Assembly (NCBI GenBank): GCA_946498245.1
Contig: CAMMNN010000017.1
Coordinates: 1-64,000, forward strand
DNA: 64,000 bases
Direction of reading: 5' to 3'
From: an uncultured Clostridium sp.
GTDB taxonomy: Bacteria > Bacillota > Clostridia > Lachnospirales > Lachnospiraceae
Shown: in pieces, positions 34,557-42,964 of the stretch
Layout of the letters: each line of letters opens with the position of its first letter
Position numbering within the stretch: position 1 is the first letter of the stretch
Position numbers and translations under genes: made by a program
Notes under the pieces: generated by a model
Told to the model about the DNA's origin: nothing
Databases searched by the model: none
What the model saw: the letters and a program-made list of their open reading frames with translations, nothing else

Positions 34557-35204
34557 ATGAAAAAACGAATTTTAACGGCGGCTTTGACTGCGGCATTGGC
34601 ACTGGGCCTATGGGGCTGTCAGGAAAAAACGGGTTCTGCCAAATCGCTGTATGACCACGGCCTGGAGATTATTTCTCTTATGGATGAAATGGCAGGCAGT
34701 GATCTGTATTTCAATGCTGTCTTCTCCCCTAATTCTGAAATCGGAGAAACTGTCAAATCCATGGGCCGGGAAAAGCACACCGTTCCCCAGACGGTTTATA
34801 AAATCACGGCCCCAAACCTTCTGGAAATGGCTTTTGCAGAAAGCGGCGCTAGTGAAGATTTTGCCGCCCTTTCCCAACCGTTCCAAAACCTTTTGGAATC
34901 AAAGGCCGACTCTATCATCATTAACCAAATCAACGCCATGGGAGGCGCCACGACTCTGGCAGCCTCAACCGCCTTTATCGCGGAAAAAACCTTTGTCAGT
35001 GATGAATTAGAGGAAAATGTTATTTACCTCTATGTTTATGAAGATGCCGTCCCAGTGGGCGTTATATTTACCGGGGGAGAGGATCAGACGGTTTCGGCTA
35101 CAGGAATGTTTATTTTCAATGAAGATTTTAAAGTGGAGACAGAGGAAGAGATTAAAGAGTTTCTAAAGAGTTTTTCTGTAGAAGTGGAAAAACTGTCTCT
35201 ATAA
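34557..35204 (+). CDS. Uncharacterised lipoprotein divergent from the radical SAM operon
   Basis: 215 residues with a lipoprotein signal: MKKRILTAALTAALALGLWG, then the lipid-accepting Cys21. The mature part has no family I recognise. It is acidic and ends in a helix rich in Glu and Lys (EEIKEFLKSFSVEVEKL). The central segment YKITAPNLLEMAFAESGASE and TGMFIFNEDFKVETEEE suggest a small alpha/beta domain. GGAGG lies seven bases before the ATG. Its divergent position next to the radical SAM genes may mean shared control. Confidence 0.7.
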   Translation: MKKRILTAALTAALALGLWGCQEKTGSAKSLYDHGLEIISLMDEMAGSDLYFNAVFSPNSEIGETVKSMGREKHTVPQTVYKITAPNLLEMAFAESGASEDFAALSQPFQNLLESKADSIIINQINAMGGATTLAASTAFIAEKTFVSDELEENVIYLYVYEDAVPVGVIFTGGEDQTVSATGMFIFNEDFKVETEEEIKEFLKSFSVEVEKLSL

Positions 35205-35313
35205 ACCTTCATGGGCCCAACAGACATACTGCCAGCCCATAAAATTCAGGCGGGGCTTTTGCGTTTTGGAAAATGCTATTTTGCATATACTACTAAGATA
35301 CAACGCTTATTAT

Positions 35314-35344
35314 AATAGAAAACTGTTTAAAGTTGCAAAAATCT
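35314..35344 (+). repeat. 31-base element, copy 1, upstream of the AAA_14 gene
   Basis: AATAGAAAACTGTTTAAAGT followed by TGCAAAAATCT. It overlaps a TATAAT (35311-35316) at its 5' end. The second copy is exactly 84 bases downstream with one difference. The region before it (35205-35313) has only a weak hairpin, AGCCC with GGGCT then TTTT, near 35234-35262. Confidence 0.75.
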
Positions 35345-35366
35345 ATTCTAAATTGCCATCGATATA

Positions 35367-35395
35367 TTGCCTTTCCTCTGCCAAATGAGTATAAT
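35367..35395 (+). promoter_or_regulatory. Promoter of the AAA_14 ATPase gene
   Basis: TTGCCT, 17 bases, perfect TATAAT. Copy 2 of the 31-base element begins three bases after the -10, so it covers the transcription start. Confidence 0.6.
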
Positions 35396-35397
35396 GG

Positions 35398-35428
35398 AAT
35401 AGAAAACCGTTTAAAGTTGCAAAAATCT
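35398..35428 (+). repeat. 31-base element, copy 2, over the transcription start
   Basis: Identical to copy 1 except C for T at position 11. It contains AAACCGTTT, a short inverted repeat (AAACnGTTT in both copies). It ends 8 bases before the AAGGAGG of the ATPase gene, so it could act as operator DNA or as an RNA element near the ribosome site. Confidence 0.75.
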
Positions 35429-35447
35429 TTCGCAAGGAGGTTTTACA

Positions 35448-36746
35448 ATGGAAATTTCCCGAGATTTTTATTTAGATAAGTTGATAAAAAGAAAAAGCAA
35501 TGGACTGATTAAGGTCATTACCGGTATCCGCAGATGCGGCAAGTCTTATTTGCTGAATAACCTTTTTTATCGTCATTTACTGGAAACTGGCGTAGATGCT
35601 GACCACATTATCCGTTTCGCATTTGATTCGGCAGATGATCTTTATCTGATTGGTGAAAATCTGATTCAGATGGAAAAAGAAAAACGTGGTGCAGATCCTG
35701 AGAAATTTATGGCTTATATCCGTTCTAAGACCAATGGTGATGGAATATATTATTTGCTACTTGACGAAATTCAGATGCTGGATTGCTTTGAAGCAGTATT
35801 GAATGGCTATCTGCGTAAAGATAATATGGACGTATTTGTGACTGGAAGCAACGCAAAACTCCTGTCTAAAGATATAGCTACCGAGTTTGCCGGTCGTGGC
35901 GACGAGGTTCATATGTACCCGTTGAGTTTTGCAGAATTTATGTCTGTATATAAAGGTGATCAGTACATTGGTCTGTCCGAGTATATGCTTTACGGCGGTA
36001 TTCCTCTCGTTGTTCTGCGTGATAATGCTGAAGATAAATCCATTGCACTGCAGAATCTGTTTAACGAGATTTATATTCGAGACATTACCAAAAGAAAACG
36101 TGTAAAGAATATCGGAGAACTGGAAGATTTGTTAAATATCCTTTCCTCTGCCATTGGTTCTCTGACTAATCCTGAAAAACTGAAAAACACGTTCAAGACT
36201 GTGAAGAAATCCAGCATTACTTCTGCCACCATAAAAAAATATCTAGACTATTTTGAGGACTCCTTCCTCATTGAATCAGCGCAGAGGTATGACATCAAGG
36301 GAAAAGCCTATATTGAAACTCCGAAAAAATATTACTTTTCCGATCTTGGACTTCGTAATGCCAGAATCAACTTCCGTCAGTTTGAGCAGACCCATTCCAT
36401 GGAGAATGTGATTTATAATGAACTTCGTATGCGTGGCTACCGTGTAGACGTAGGCGTGATACCCATTGCCGAAAAAGATCAGGACGGAAAGATGATCCGT
36501 AAACAACTGGAAGTGGACTTTGTCTGCAATCTTGGTTCTTCCAGATACTATATCCAGTCTGCTTACTCACTGCCTGACGAAACGAAACGTATACAGGAAA
36601 TCAGACCTTTCAGAAAGATTGACGACTCTTTCAAGAAAATCGTCATTACCAGGGATATTGTTCAGCCATATTATGATGAACATGGTATTTTAACTATCAA
36701 CATCTATGATTTCCTGCTTGATCCAGAATGTCTAAAAAATAACTAA
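35448..36746 (+). CDS. AAA_14 / DUF4143 ATP-binding protein
   Basis: 432 residues. The N-terminal AAA_14 domain has Walker A GIRRCGKSYL, Walker B YLLLDEIQ, sensor TGSNAKLLSKDIATEFAGRG and YPLSFAEF. The C-terminal DUF4143 domain has YIETPKKYYFSDLGLRNARI, then ENVIYNELRMRGYRVDVG and LEVDFVC, a PD-(D/E)XK-like core. The family is very common and often multi-copy in gut Firmicutes and Bacteroidetes. Its function is unknown and links to mobile or toxin-like systems have been guessed. AAGGAGG precedes the ATG. The gene is AT-richer than its neighbours, stands alone on the plus strand and ends 12 bases from convergent tatD. Confidence 0.9.
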   Translation: MEISRDFYLDKLIKRKSNGLIKVITGIRRCGKSYLLNNLFYRHLLETGVDADHIIRFAFDSADDLYLIGENLIQMEKEKRGADPEKFMAYIRSKTNGDGIYYLLLDEIQMLDCFEAVLNGYLRKDNMDVFVTGSNAKLLSKDIATEFAGRGDEVHMYPLSFAEFMSVYKGDQYIGLSEYMLYGGIPLVVLRDNAEDKSIALQNLFNEIYIRDITKRKRVKNIGELEDLLNILSSAIGSLTNPEKLKNTFKTVKKSSITSATIKKYLDYFEDSFLIESAQRYDIKGKAYIETPKKYYFSDLGLRNARINFRQFEQTHSMENVIYNELRMRGYRVDVGVIPIAEKDQDGKMIRKQLEVDFVCNLGSSRYYIQSAYSLPDETKRIQEIRPFRKIDDSFKKIVITRDIVQPYYDEHGILTINIYDFLLDPECLKNN

Positions 36747-36758
36747 TCTGCAATCTCC

Positions 36759-37550
36759 TTATTCGGCTGTTTCCGGCAAGCGGAACAGCCCTTTTGTATT
36801 CTCTCTGGCGTGAAGAATCAGTTCTTCTTCGGAAACCTTTTTGTACTTTGCCAGTTCTTTGGCCACATAGACAATATTTTGAGGCACATTGATCCGATCC
36901 AGCCCCTTTACATTCCGGGGCGTCAGATAGGGAGCGTCGGTTTCGATTAATATCCGATCCAGGGGAATGGCCTTTACCGCCTCCCTCAGCTCCTTCCCTC
37001 TCCTGTCGTCGCAGATCCACCCGGTAATTCCGATAAAAAATCCCATGGAAAGGTACTGCTCCGCCGTCTTTCTGTCCCCGGTGAAGCAGTGAACCACTGA
37101 TTTTCTGCAGATTTCGGGATGTCTTTTAAACCGCCGCACAAATTCTTCTGAAGCGGATCGCTCATGGAGAAACAAAGGCTTTCCCAGCTTTTCCGCCAGC
37201 ACAATCTGTTTTTCCAGACAGCGGATCTGATTTTCTTTTTCTGAAAACATCCGGTCAAAATCCAGACCGCATTCCCCTACAGCCACGATCCTGGGATTGG
37301 CCCTTATGATTTCTTCGATCCGGTCAAAATCTTCTTTTCTGGCTGAATCTGCATTGTGAGGGTGGATTCCCGCCGTACCATAAACGCCGTGGGTTTCCGT
37401 AAACTCATGGATCTTTAAATTTTCTTTTGGATTAGTTCCCGTAAGAATGCAGGCGACTCCCGCCGCTTCGGCCTCCCTTATAACTTTTTCCGGATCCGGA
37501 AACTGGCGGCAAAAAAGATTCACCCCAATGTCATAGTATTTTACTGTCAA
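36759..37550 (-). CDS. TatD family metal-dependent DNase/hydrolase
   Basis: 263 residues of the amidohydrolase-like TIM barrel. Metal-binding parts: YYDIGVNL at the start, GTAGIHPHNAD, VGECGLDFDR, LFLHERSA, VVHCFTGD and ILIETDAPYL. TatD proteins are 3'-5' exonucleases or D-aminoacyl-tRNA deacylases. The first motif reads DIGVNL, as in TatD proper, rather than the DTHCHL of the YcfH/YabD group. Its start overlaps the end of the SMC-like ATPase gene by 4 bases (ATGA), so the two are translated together. Confidence 0.9.
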   Translation of the reverse strand: MTVKYYDIGVNLFCRQFPDPEKVIREAEAAGVACILTGTNPKENLKIHEFTETHGVYGTAGIHPHNADSARKEDFDRIEEIIRANPRIVAVGECGLDFDRMFSEKENQIRCLEKQIVLAEKLGKPLFLHERSASEEFVRRFKRHPEICRKSVVHCFTGDRKTAEQYLSMGFFIGITGWICDDRRGKELREAVKAIPLDRILIETDAPYLTPRNVKGLDRINVPQNIVYVAKELAKYKKVSEEELILHARENTKGLFRLPETAE

Positions 37551-38287
37551 ATATCTCCTCCCCTTTCCTCCTGGCTTCCCAGAAGCCTGTTAAGCAATTG
37601 CTCCCTGTTATTGATAAACATTTCCATAACCTGATAGCTTTCCGTTTCCTCATATTGGCAGCGCCGAATCTCCCCTGCATCAAAGCTTAATATCTCTGCG
37701 CCCGGAATCCCCAGTAAAATGGGAGAATGGGTAGCAATAAAAAACTGGGATTCCTGACACGCGCATTGGTAGATCTCCAAAAGCAGGGTCAACTGCCTTT
37801 GGGGAGACAGGGCTGCTTCCGGCTCGTCCAGGAAATACAGGCCGCCGGGTTTTAACTGCTGCTGGGCCACAGCCAAAAAGCTTTCCCCATGGGATTTCTC
37901 ATGGAATCTTGCGGAAGGGTGAAACTCATCGGCATAGTCTTCCTCTTTTGTGGCTACATTATAAAATGTTTCGGCCCGGAGGAAATAGCCCCACCCCGGT
38001 TTTCGGTATCCTTTTTTAAGACGCATGGCTCCATAAAGCTCAGAGTGGGAATCGTAGGTGGAAAAAGCGTAGTTTTTCGTACCGCCCTCCGGGTTAAAGC
38101 CCGCTGCAATGGCAATGGCCTCCAGCATAGTGGACTTTCCGCTGCCGTTTTCCCCCACGAAAAAGGTAATGGGGCTCTGAAATCCCAGGTGTTTTGTCCT
38201 CCTAATGGACCCAATGTCCCTTAAATAGCTTCTCATTCCGATTCTGTCCCAATCAATCGAAAGCCCCTGAATAAACAATTCATTCAC
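37547..38287 (-). CDS. Small SMC/RecF-like AAA ATPase
   Basis: 246 residues from a GTG at 38287 with GAGGGG eight bases upstream. An ATG at 38332 in the same frame has no ribosome site. Walker A is FFVGENGSGKST (about residue 45), the ABC-like signature is poor, Walker B is GLYFLDEPEAALSPQRQL, then the switch ATHSPILL. This is the AAA_21/AAA_23 group related to OLD and RecF ATPases but with no coiled coil or Toprim domain. The usual role is unknown. It is coupled to tatD by a 4-base overlap, which may hint at nucleic-acid metabolism. Confidence 0.85.
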   Translation of the reverse strand: MNELFIQGLSIDWDRIGMRSYLRDIGSIRRTKHLGFQSPITFFVGENGSGKSTMLEAIAIAAGFNPEGGTKNYAFSTYDSHSELYGAMRLKKGYRKPGWGYFLRAETFYNVATKEEDYADEFHPSARFHEKSHGESFLAVAQQQLKPGGLYFLDEPEAALSPQRQLTLLLEIYQCACQESQFFIATHSPILLGIPGAEILSFDAGEIRRCQYEETESYQVMEMFINNREQLLNRLLGSQEERGGDI

Positions 38288-38415
38288 TATGATTACCCCT
38301 CTTGCTTCAAACCAGATGAGGGCAGCGCTCAATCATCCAATAGGGTGATCTCACACTGCCCTTTTCCTCTTCATTTCACGAAATCACGGCCTATGAAATG
38401 AAAAATGCTCCAAAA

Positions 38416-39090
38416 CTACTTTTCTCCGGATTTCTTTGAATTGATAATGGCCACAGCTTCTTCCGGATGCTCTATCAGGAATTTGGGCTGAAAGGCCTCC
38501 AGCTCTTCTCTGCTCCGAAATCCCCAGAGGACTCCCACTGTGTCGATCCCGGCATTGGCTCCTGTCTGCATATCGGTATTGGTGTCTCCGAAATACAGGC
38601 ATTCTTCCGGTGTCACTCCCAGCGTTTCCATGATGGCAAAAATTCCGGCTGGATCCGGCTTCTTGGGGATCCCTTCTTTCTGCCCCTGAATCACGTCAAA
38701 GGCTGACGCCCCAAAAATTCCTTTGATATTGGCAACGGTCTGTTCATGAGGTTTATTGGAAAAGACCGCCGTTTTCACTCCTGTCTCCTTTAAATACCAC
38801 AGGAGGCCCAGGATCCCGTTGTAAGGGGCCACCTGGTACATACAGTTTTCCGGAAAGACTTCCAGATAGGTTTTCAGGGCCTCCTCATAATGGGTGAGCT
38901 GCTCATCTCCTGCCAGCTTTAACGCCCTCTCCATCTGGGTTTTATACCCGTCTCCGACAATTTTCATAATCTGATCTATCGTCAGCGGAGAAAGCCCCAG
39001 GCGTTCCAAAGTCAGGTTGGTAGACCGAAGTAAAGCGTGGGTTGTATTCAGCAAGGTCCCGTCTAAATCAAATATACAGCACCGGTACAT
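38416..39090 (-). CDS. HAD-superfamily phosphatase (phosphoglycolate phosphatase-like)
   Basis: 224 residues from ATG at 39090 with GGAGG eight bases upstream. A TTG further upstream would place the ribosome site inside the gene. Motif I is FDLDGTLLN, motif II FSNKPH, motif III lysine in IPKKPDP and motif IV YFGDTNTDMQTGANAG. The cap domain is type C1. The second HAD phosphatase in the window, not closely alike to the one at 7339. The likely substrate is phosphoglycolate or a sugar phosphate. It lies downstream of the fructose operon. Confidence 0.88.
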   Translation of the reverse strand: MYRCCIFDLDGTLLNTTHALLRSTNLTLERLGLSPLTIDQIMKIVGDGYKTQMERALKLAGDEQLTHYEEALKTYLEVFPENCMYQVAPYNGILGLLWYLKETGVKTAVFSNKPHEQTVANIKGIFGASAFDVIQGQKEGIPKKPDPAGIFAIMETLGVTPEECLYFGDTNTDMQTGANAGIDTVGVLWGFRSREELEAFQPKFLIEHPEEAVAIINSKKSGEK

Positions 39091-39160
39091 TTCTGTTTCC
39101 TCCAATTTCTTTCAGGTTCCTTTACTATAGCACGGATCCTTTCCGTCTACAACCCAGTTT

Positions 39161-41125
39161 TTACCGTTCCTCTTCTTTTAACATTTTCTTTAGCAGTCCC
39201 AAAATAATACAGCCAATAACAGAGCCAATGAGGATTGCGGCCAAATACCCCATGGGATTGCCAATGGTAGGCAGCACGAAGATCCCGCCGTGAGGCGCCC
39301 GGAGAGTACAGCCAAAGAACATGGACAGCCCGCCGGCTACGGCTGCGCCAGCCGCACAGGAGGGAATGACTCTCAGAGGATCGGAGGCTGCAAAGGGAAT
39401 GGCTCCTTCCGTTATAAAGGACAGGCCCATAATATAGTTTACAATGCCGGACTGGCATTCTTTTTTGGTAAATTTCTTTTTAAAGAAGGTTGTGCACAGG
39501 GCAATGGCGATAGGTGGAACCATACCTCCCGCCATAACAGAGGCCATAACTTCAAAATTGCTTTCCGCCAATTGGGCTGTACCAAATACGTAAGCCGCTT
39601 TGTTAAAGGGCCCGCCCATATCAATGGACATCATTCCGCCTACTACCATTCCCAGGACAATACGGCTGGCTCCGCCCATGCCGTTTAAAAAGTTTGTAAG
39701 GCCGTCGTTGATCATACCCATGTAAGGGTTAATGAAAGTGGTAACCACAGCGCCCAGAAGGATTCCCACTACCGGATACAGGAGAACCGGCTTAATGCCC
39801 TCTAAGGATTTGGGAAGGGCGGAAAAGAGCTTCTTTAAGCCCAGTACCAGGTAACCGCCTGCAAAACCTGCAAAGAGAGCCCCTAAAAAGCCTGCGTTTA
39901 CGGCGCCGCCTGCAGGATTTGAAAAGGTCATTCCCATTTTTGCTACCATACCGGACACGAAGCCCACGGCCAGACCGGGGCGGTCTGCAATGCTCATGGC
40001 AATATAGCCGGAAAGTACAGGCAGCATCAGCCCAAAGGCCTGATCGCCTATGGTTTTTAAATAGGCCGCTAATGGTGTATTTTTGCCGAAATTTGACGGA
40101 TCAATAGAGTAATCGTCTAACAGGAAGGCCAGGGCGATTAAAATACCGCCGCCGATTACAAAGGGCAGCATATGGGAAACGCCGTTCATTAAGTGCTTGT
40201 ATATCTTTCTTCCTATGCTGTCGCCTTCTCCTGATTGAGAGGCGCTTCCTTCCGCTCCCCCTGCGTGATGGTACACAGGAACGTTTCCCCCTGCAGCTTT
40301 CTTAATCAGCTCTTCCGCCTTGTGGATCCCATCGGCCACCGGAACCTGAAGCACCGGTTTTCCGTCGAATCTTGCCATCTCCACTTCCCGATCCGCCGCC
40401 ACAATAATGGCATCCGCCTGACGGATCTCTTCTTTCGTCAGAACGTTTTGCGCTCCGCCGGAGCCGTCTGTTTCCGCCTTTAAAGAAATCCCCAGTTTCC
40501 GAGCCGTATTTTCCAGATTTTCCGCCGCCATATAGGTATGGGCGATTCCTGTGGGGCAGGCCGTTACTGCCAGCAGCCTGTAGGTTCCCTCGGTTTTTTC
40601 TTCCCTGCCGCCTTCTTTTCCGCTATCTTCTTTAGCGGAAGCTTTCTCCGCTTCCTTTTCTCCGAATTTTTCCTTTTCCCCTTCATCAATAATCTGCAGG
40701 AATTGTTCCTTGGTTTCCGCCCCTAAAAGGCTGTCCTTAAAACCGGGAACCATCAGAAGAGTTGACAATCTGGCCAGGGCTTCCAGGTGAACGTCCGCGC
40801 CCTCCGCCGGAGCTGCAATCATAAAGATCAGATGGGCCAGGGAACCGTCAAAGGCCTCATAATCCACTCCTGCAGGAAGGGTAATGGCTGCCAGACCAGG
40901 TTCCTTGACTGCGGCGACTTTAGCGTGAGGAATAGCGATCCCGTCGCCTACAGCCGTGCTGCCCTGGGCTTCTCTGGCCAAAATTCCTTCCTTGTACCCG
41001 GCTCTGTCCTCCAGACGTCCTCCTTTTTCCATAAGGCCCGTCAAAATATCGATGGCTTCCTCCTTAGAAGCCGCCTTAGTATTTAACTCAATGCTTTCTT
41101 TTTTTAACAGCTCTGTAATTCTCAT
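39161..41125 (-). CDS. fruA: PTS fructose transporter, EIIABC
   Basis: 654 residues from ATG at 41125 (AAAGGGG upstream). The EIIA domain has the phosphorylated histidine in IAIPHAK (His67). A Glu/Lys-rich linker at about 155-180 leads to EIIB with VTACPTGIAHTYMAAE (active Cys). The EIIC domain from about residue 300 has SHMLPFVIGGGILIALAFLL and MSIDMGGPFNKAAY. It imports fructose as fructose-1-phosphate, the substrate of the FruK encoded 13 bases upstream. Confidence 0.95.
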   Translation of the reverse strand: MRITELLKKESIELNTKAASKEEAIDILTGLMEKGGRLEDRAGYKEGILAREAQGSTAVGDGIAIPHAKVAAVKEPGLAAITLPAGVDYEAFDGSLAHLIFMIAAPAEGADVHLEALARLSTLLMVPGFKDSLLGAETKEQFLQIIDEGEKEKFGEKEAEKASAKEDSGKEGGREEKTEGTYRLLAVTACPTGIAHTYMAAENLENTARKLGISLKAETDGSGGAQNVLTKEEIRQADAIIVAADREVEMARFDGKPVLQVPVADGIHKAEELIKKAAGGNVPVYHHAGGAEGSASQSGEGDSIGRKIYKHLMNGVSHMLPFVIGGGILIALAFLLDDYSIDPSNFGKNTPLAAYLKTIGDQAFGLMLPVLSGYIAMSIADRPGLAVGFVSGMVAKMGMTFSNPAGGAVNAGFLGALFAGFAGGYLVLGLKKLFSALPKSLEGIKPVLLYPVVGILLGAVVTTFINPYMGMINDGLTNFLNGMGGASRIVLGMVVGGMMSIDMGGPFNKAAYVFGTAQLAESNFEVMASVMAGGMVPPIAIALCTTFFKKKFTKKECQSGIVNYIMGLSFITEGAIPFAASDPLRVIPSCAAGAAVAGGLSMFFGCTLRAPHGGIFVLPTIGNPMGYLAAILIGSVIGCIILGLLKKMLKEEER

Positions 41126-41138
41126 TATTCCATCCCCT

Positions 41139-42050
41139 TTACAGCGTTTCATACAGTTTCAAAATCTCTTCTCTGGTCCCCAGTCCATCAGAAAAGGCGG
41201 TAGCTCCCCCGGCTGCCGTTCCCAGCTTCAGGGCGTATCCATAATCGCCTTTTTCCAGAAATCCCGCCAAAAAACCGGCTACCATGGAATCTCCGGCCCC
41301 TACGGAATTTTTTACCCTTCCTCTGGCGGCTCCCTGACGGAAGACCTCTCCTTTTTCTGTTACCAGGAGGGCTCCCTCTCCGGCCATGGAAATCAGAACG
41401 TTTCTGGCCCCCATGGACTGCAGCTTTTTCCCGTACTCTGCAATCTCCTCTTCCCCTGTGAGGGTCACTCCGAAAATCTCTCCCAATTCATGGTGATTGG
41501 GCTTTATGAGAAAGGGACGGTACTTTAAAACATTAACCAGCAGTGTTTTCTCCGCATCTACTGCCGTCAGGATCCCTTTTCCCTCCAACCGTTCCAGAAT
41601 CATCTGGTAAATCCTGTCGTCAATAGAGGCCGGAATACTGCCGGAAAGTACCAGCACATCTCCTTCTTTCAGCCCGTCCAGCTTCTGGAACAAGGCGTTT
41701 ACGTCTTCCTGCTCCACCGCAGGGCCCATACCGTTAATTTCGCTTTCTTCCTGAGATTTCAGCTTTACGTTAATCCGGGACATTCCTTTTTTTACCCGGA
41801 TAAAATCAGAGGCAAATCCCAGGGTACGCACTCCCCGTTCTATCTCCTCCCCGGTAAATCCGGCTACAAAGCCCAGGGCCGTACTGGGAAATCCCAGGTT
41901 AGCCAGAACCGCTGAAACATTAATCCCTTTTCCGCCGTAGAAAATCGCCTCCTCTGTGGTCCGGTTTACTTCTCCCAGGGTAAAATGGTCTACCTTCACT
42001 ACGTAATCCAGAGCCGGATTAAAGGTCACCGTATAAATCATCTCTGTCAC
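41139..42050 (-). CDS. fruK: 1-phosphofructokinase
   Basis: 303 residues, PfkB family. It converts fructose-1-phosphate to fructose-1,6-bisphosphate. Seen: TFNPALDYVV at the N-terminus, YGGKGINVSAVLANLG (substrate site), SGSIPA, IKPNHHELGEIFG and the catalytic NSVGAGDSMVAGF. Start chosen at GTG 42050, five bases after AAGGAG. The ATG three codons later is too far from it. First gene of the fruK-fruA operon. The promoter lies 43 bases upstream, with inverted AAGAAA...TTTCTT repeats around it. Confidence 0.94.
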   Translation of the reverse strand: MTEMIYTVTFNPALDYVVKVDHFTLGEVNRTTEEAIFYGGKGINVSAVLANLGFPSTALGFVAGFTGEEIERGVRTLGFASDFIRVKKGMSRINVKLKSQEESEINGMGPAVEQEDVNALFQKLDGLKEGDVLVLSGSIPASIDDRIYQMILERLEGKGILTAVDAEKTLLVNVLKYRPFLIKPNHHELGEIFGVTLTGEEEIAEYGKKLQSMGARNVLISMAGEGALLVTEKGEVFRQGAARGRVKNSVGAGDSMVAGFLAGFLEKGDYGYALKLGTAAGGATAFSDGLGTREEILKLYETL

Positions 42051-42092
42051 CTGTTCTCCTTTCTAAGAAATATTTTTTCTTATCTTAGCTAT

Positions 42093-42121
42093 ATCATAAC
42101 ATCAATATTTTATTTCGTCAA
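42093..42121 (-). promoter_or_regulatory. Promoter of the fructose operon
   Basis: On the minus strand: TTGACG, 17 bases, TATGAT. Two inverted repeats of AAGAAA with TTTCTT lie on either side (42064-42080 and 42130-42152), possible sites of a fructose repressor. No DeoR-type FruR gene is adjacent. Confidence 0.65.
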
Positions 42122-42163
42122 TAGTTATTTTAAAGAAAATTTATTTCTTATATATTTGTGAAA

Positions 42164-42234
42164 AAGATTCCTGCTTTGCAGGATTCTCCGCCTGCGGTGG
42201 GTCGCTTTAGCGACATAACTCCTCTCCGCCGCAG
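42164..42234. repeat. Structured intergenic repeat element
   Basis: Three nested stems in 70 bases: TCCTGC-TTT-GCAGGA, then CTGCGG...CCGCAG enclosing GTCGC-TTTA-GCGAC. The first hairpin resembles the palindrome at 61553-61577 (AAGAATCCTGC). The layout is that of dispersed bacterial intergenic repeats. It lies between fruK and the flavodoxin-like gene and codes for nothing visible. Confidence 0.5.
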
Positions 42235-42250
42235 TGCGTTCCTGCCCGAA

Positions 42251-42306
42251 GGGCTTTTTGTTCTGTAGGAAATTCAGAGGAATTTCCTACAGAACAAAAA
42301 AAGCCC
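42251..42306. terminator. Large bidirectional terminator
   Basis: GGGCTTTTTGTTCTGTAGGA plus AATT pairs with AATTTCCTACAGAACAAAAA plus AAGCCC across a 6-base loop. The two arms are near-perfect with a two-base bulge. T runs inside the stem serve both directions. On the minus strand it ends transcription of the gene at 42369. Confidence 0.75.
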
Positions 42307-42368
42307 ATAACCGCAGGTTTCATTCCCCTGCGTATTATGGACTCTTATCTTTTCCTTATGCGGTTTCT

Positions 42369-42935
42369 TTAATATCTCATATCAAAACCATTTTTCACTC
42401 TTTCACTATACACTTCCCCTGCCTGTTCCAAAGCAGGAAGTATGTAATCGGAATTAAAGCGAATAACGGGTATTCTGTCATAAGCTCTCATACCCATGTG
42501 TTTTATGCTCTCTTCCATATTGTGCAGGCACTCTACTGCCCCTAAGCCCGTTCCCCCTGCACAGGCAATGAGAAAGCAGCGTTTTCCCTCTAAAAATCCG
42601 TTATGGCCCGTTTCACACCTGCGAAGCCGATCCATAAAGGCTTTCATGCATTCCGTAATATCGTGCCAGTAAACAGCAGAAATCCAGACAATGCCGTCGG
42701 CCTCAATCACCTTTTGGTAAATGGAAGAAAAATCATCTTGTATGACGCAGCTCCCCCTAAAACGGCAGGATCCCCAGCCATTTCCGCAGGCGCGGCAGTG
42801 TTCAAGGCGTTTCGCATTTAAATGGATCTCCGTTACCTCGGCTTCCGTTTTTTTCATGCCATTGATAAAACGATTCTTTGCCGCAGCCGTCAGGCCGTCT
42901 TCGTTGGCGCTTGACCATATTACTGCAATTTTCAT
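42369..42935 (-). CDS. Flavodoxin-like NAD(P)H-dependent oxidoreductase with Cys-rich motif
   Basis: 188 residues with a flavodoxin-like fold: KIAVIWSSANEDGLTAAAK (FMN loop), then the cysteine block HCRACGNGWGSCRFRGSCVI followed by QDDF, and WISAVYWHDITECMKAFMDR. The spacing of cysteines near residues 49-65 is like that of archaeal and clostridial iron-sulfur flavoproteins, so a 4Fe-4S cluster is possible. It would reduce a small substrate or transfer electrons. AAGGAGG precedes the ATG. The RpiR regulator gene lies 29 bases upstream on the same strand. Confidence 0.85.
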   Translation of the reverse strand: MKIAVIWSSANEDGLTAAAKNRFINGMKKTEAEVTEIHLNAKRLEHCRACGNGWGSCRFRGSCVIQDDFSSIYQKVIEADGIVWISAVYWHDITECMKAFMDRLRRCETGHNGFLEGKRCFLIACAGGTGLGAVECLHNMEESIKHMGMRAYDRIPVIRFNSDYILPALEQAGEVYSERVKNGFDMRY

Positions 42936-42964
42936 GACTCCTCCTTTTCGCCCTCAGCCGCCTT

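Noticed and set aside
38375..38405. Terminator from TTCATTTCA and TGAAATGAA after the SMC-like ATPase region
   Set aside because: A perfect 9-bp dyad exists, but no T run follows on either strand and it lies upstream of the ATPase gene and after the HAD gene start context, so its role is unclear.
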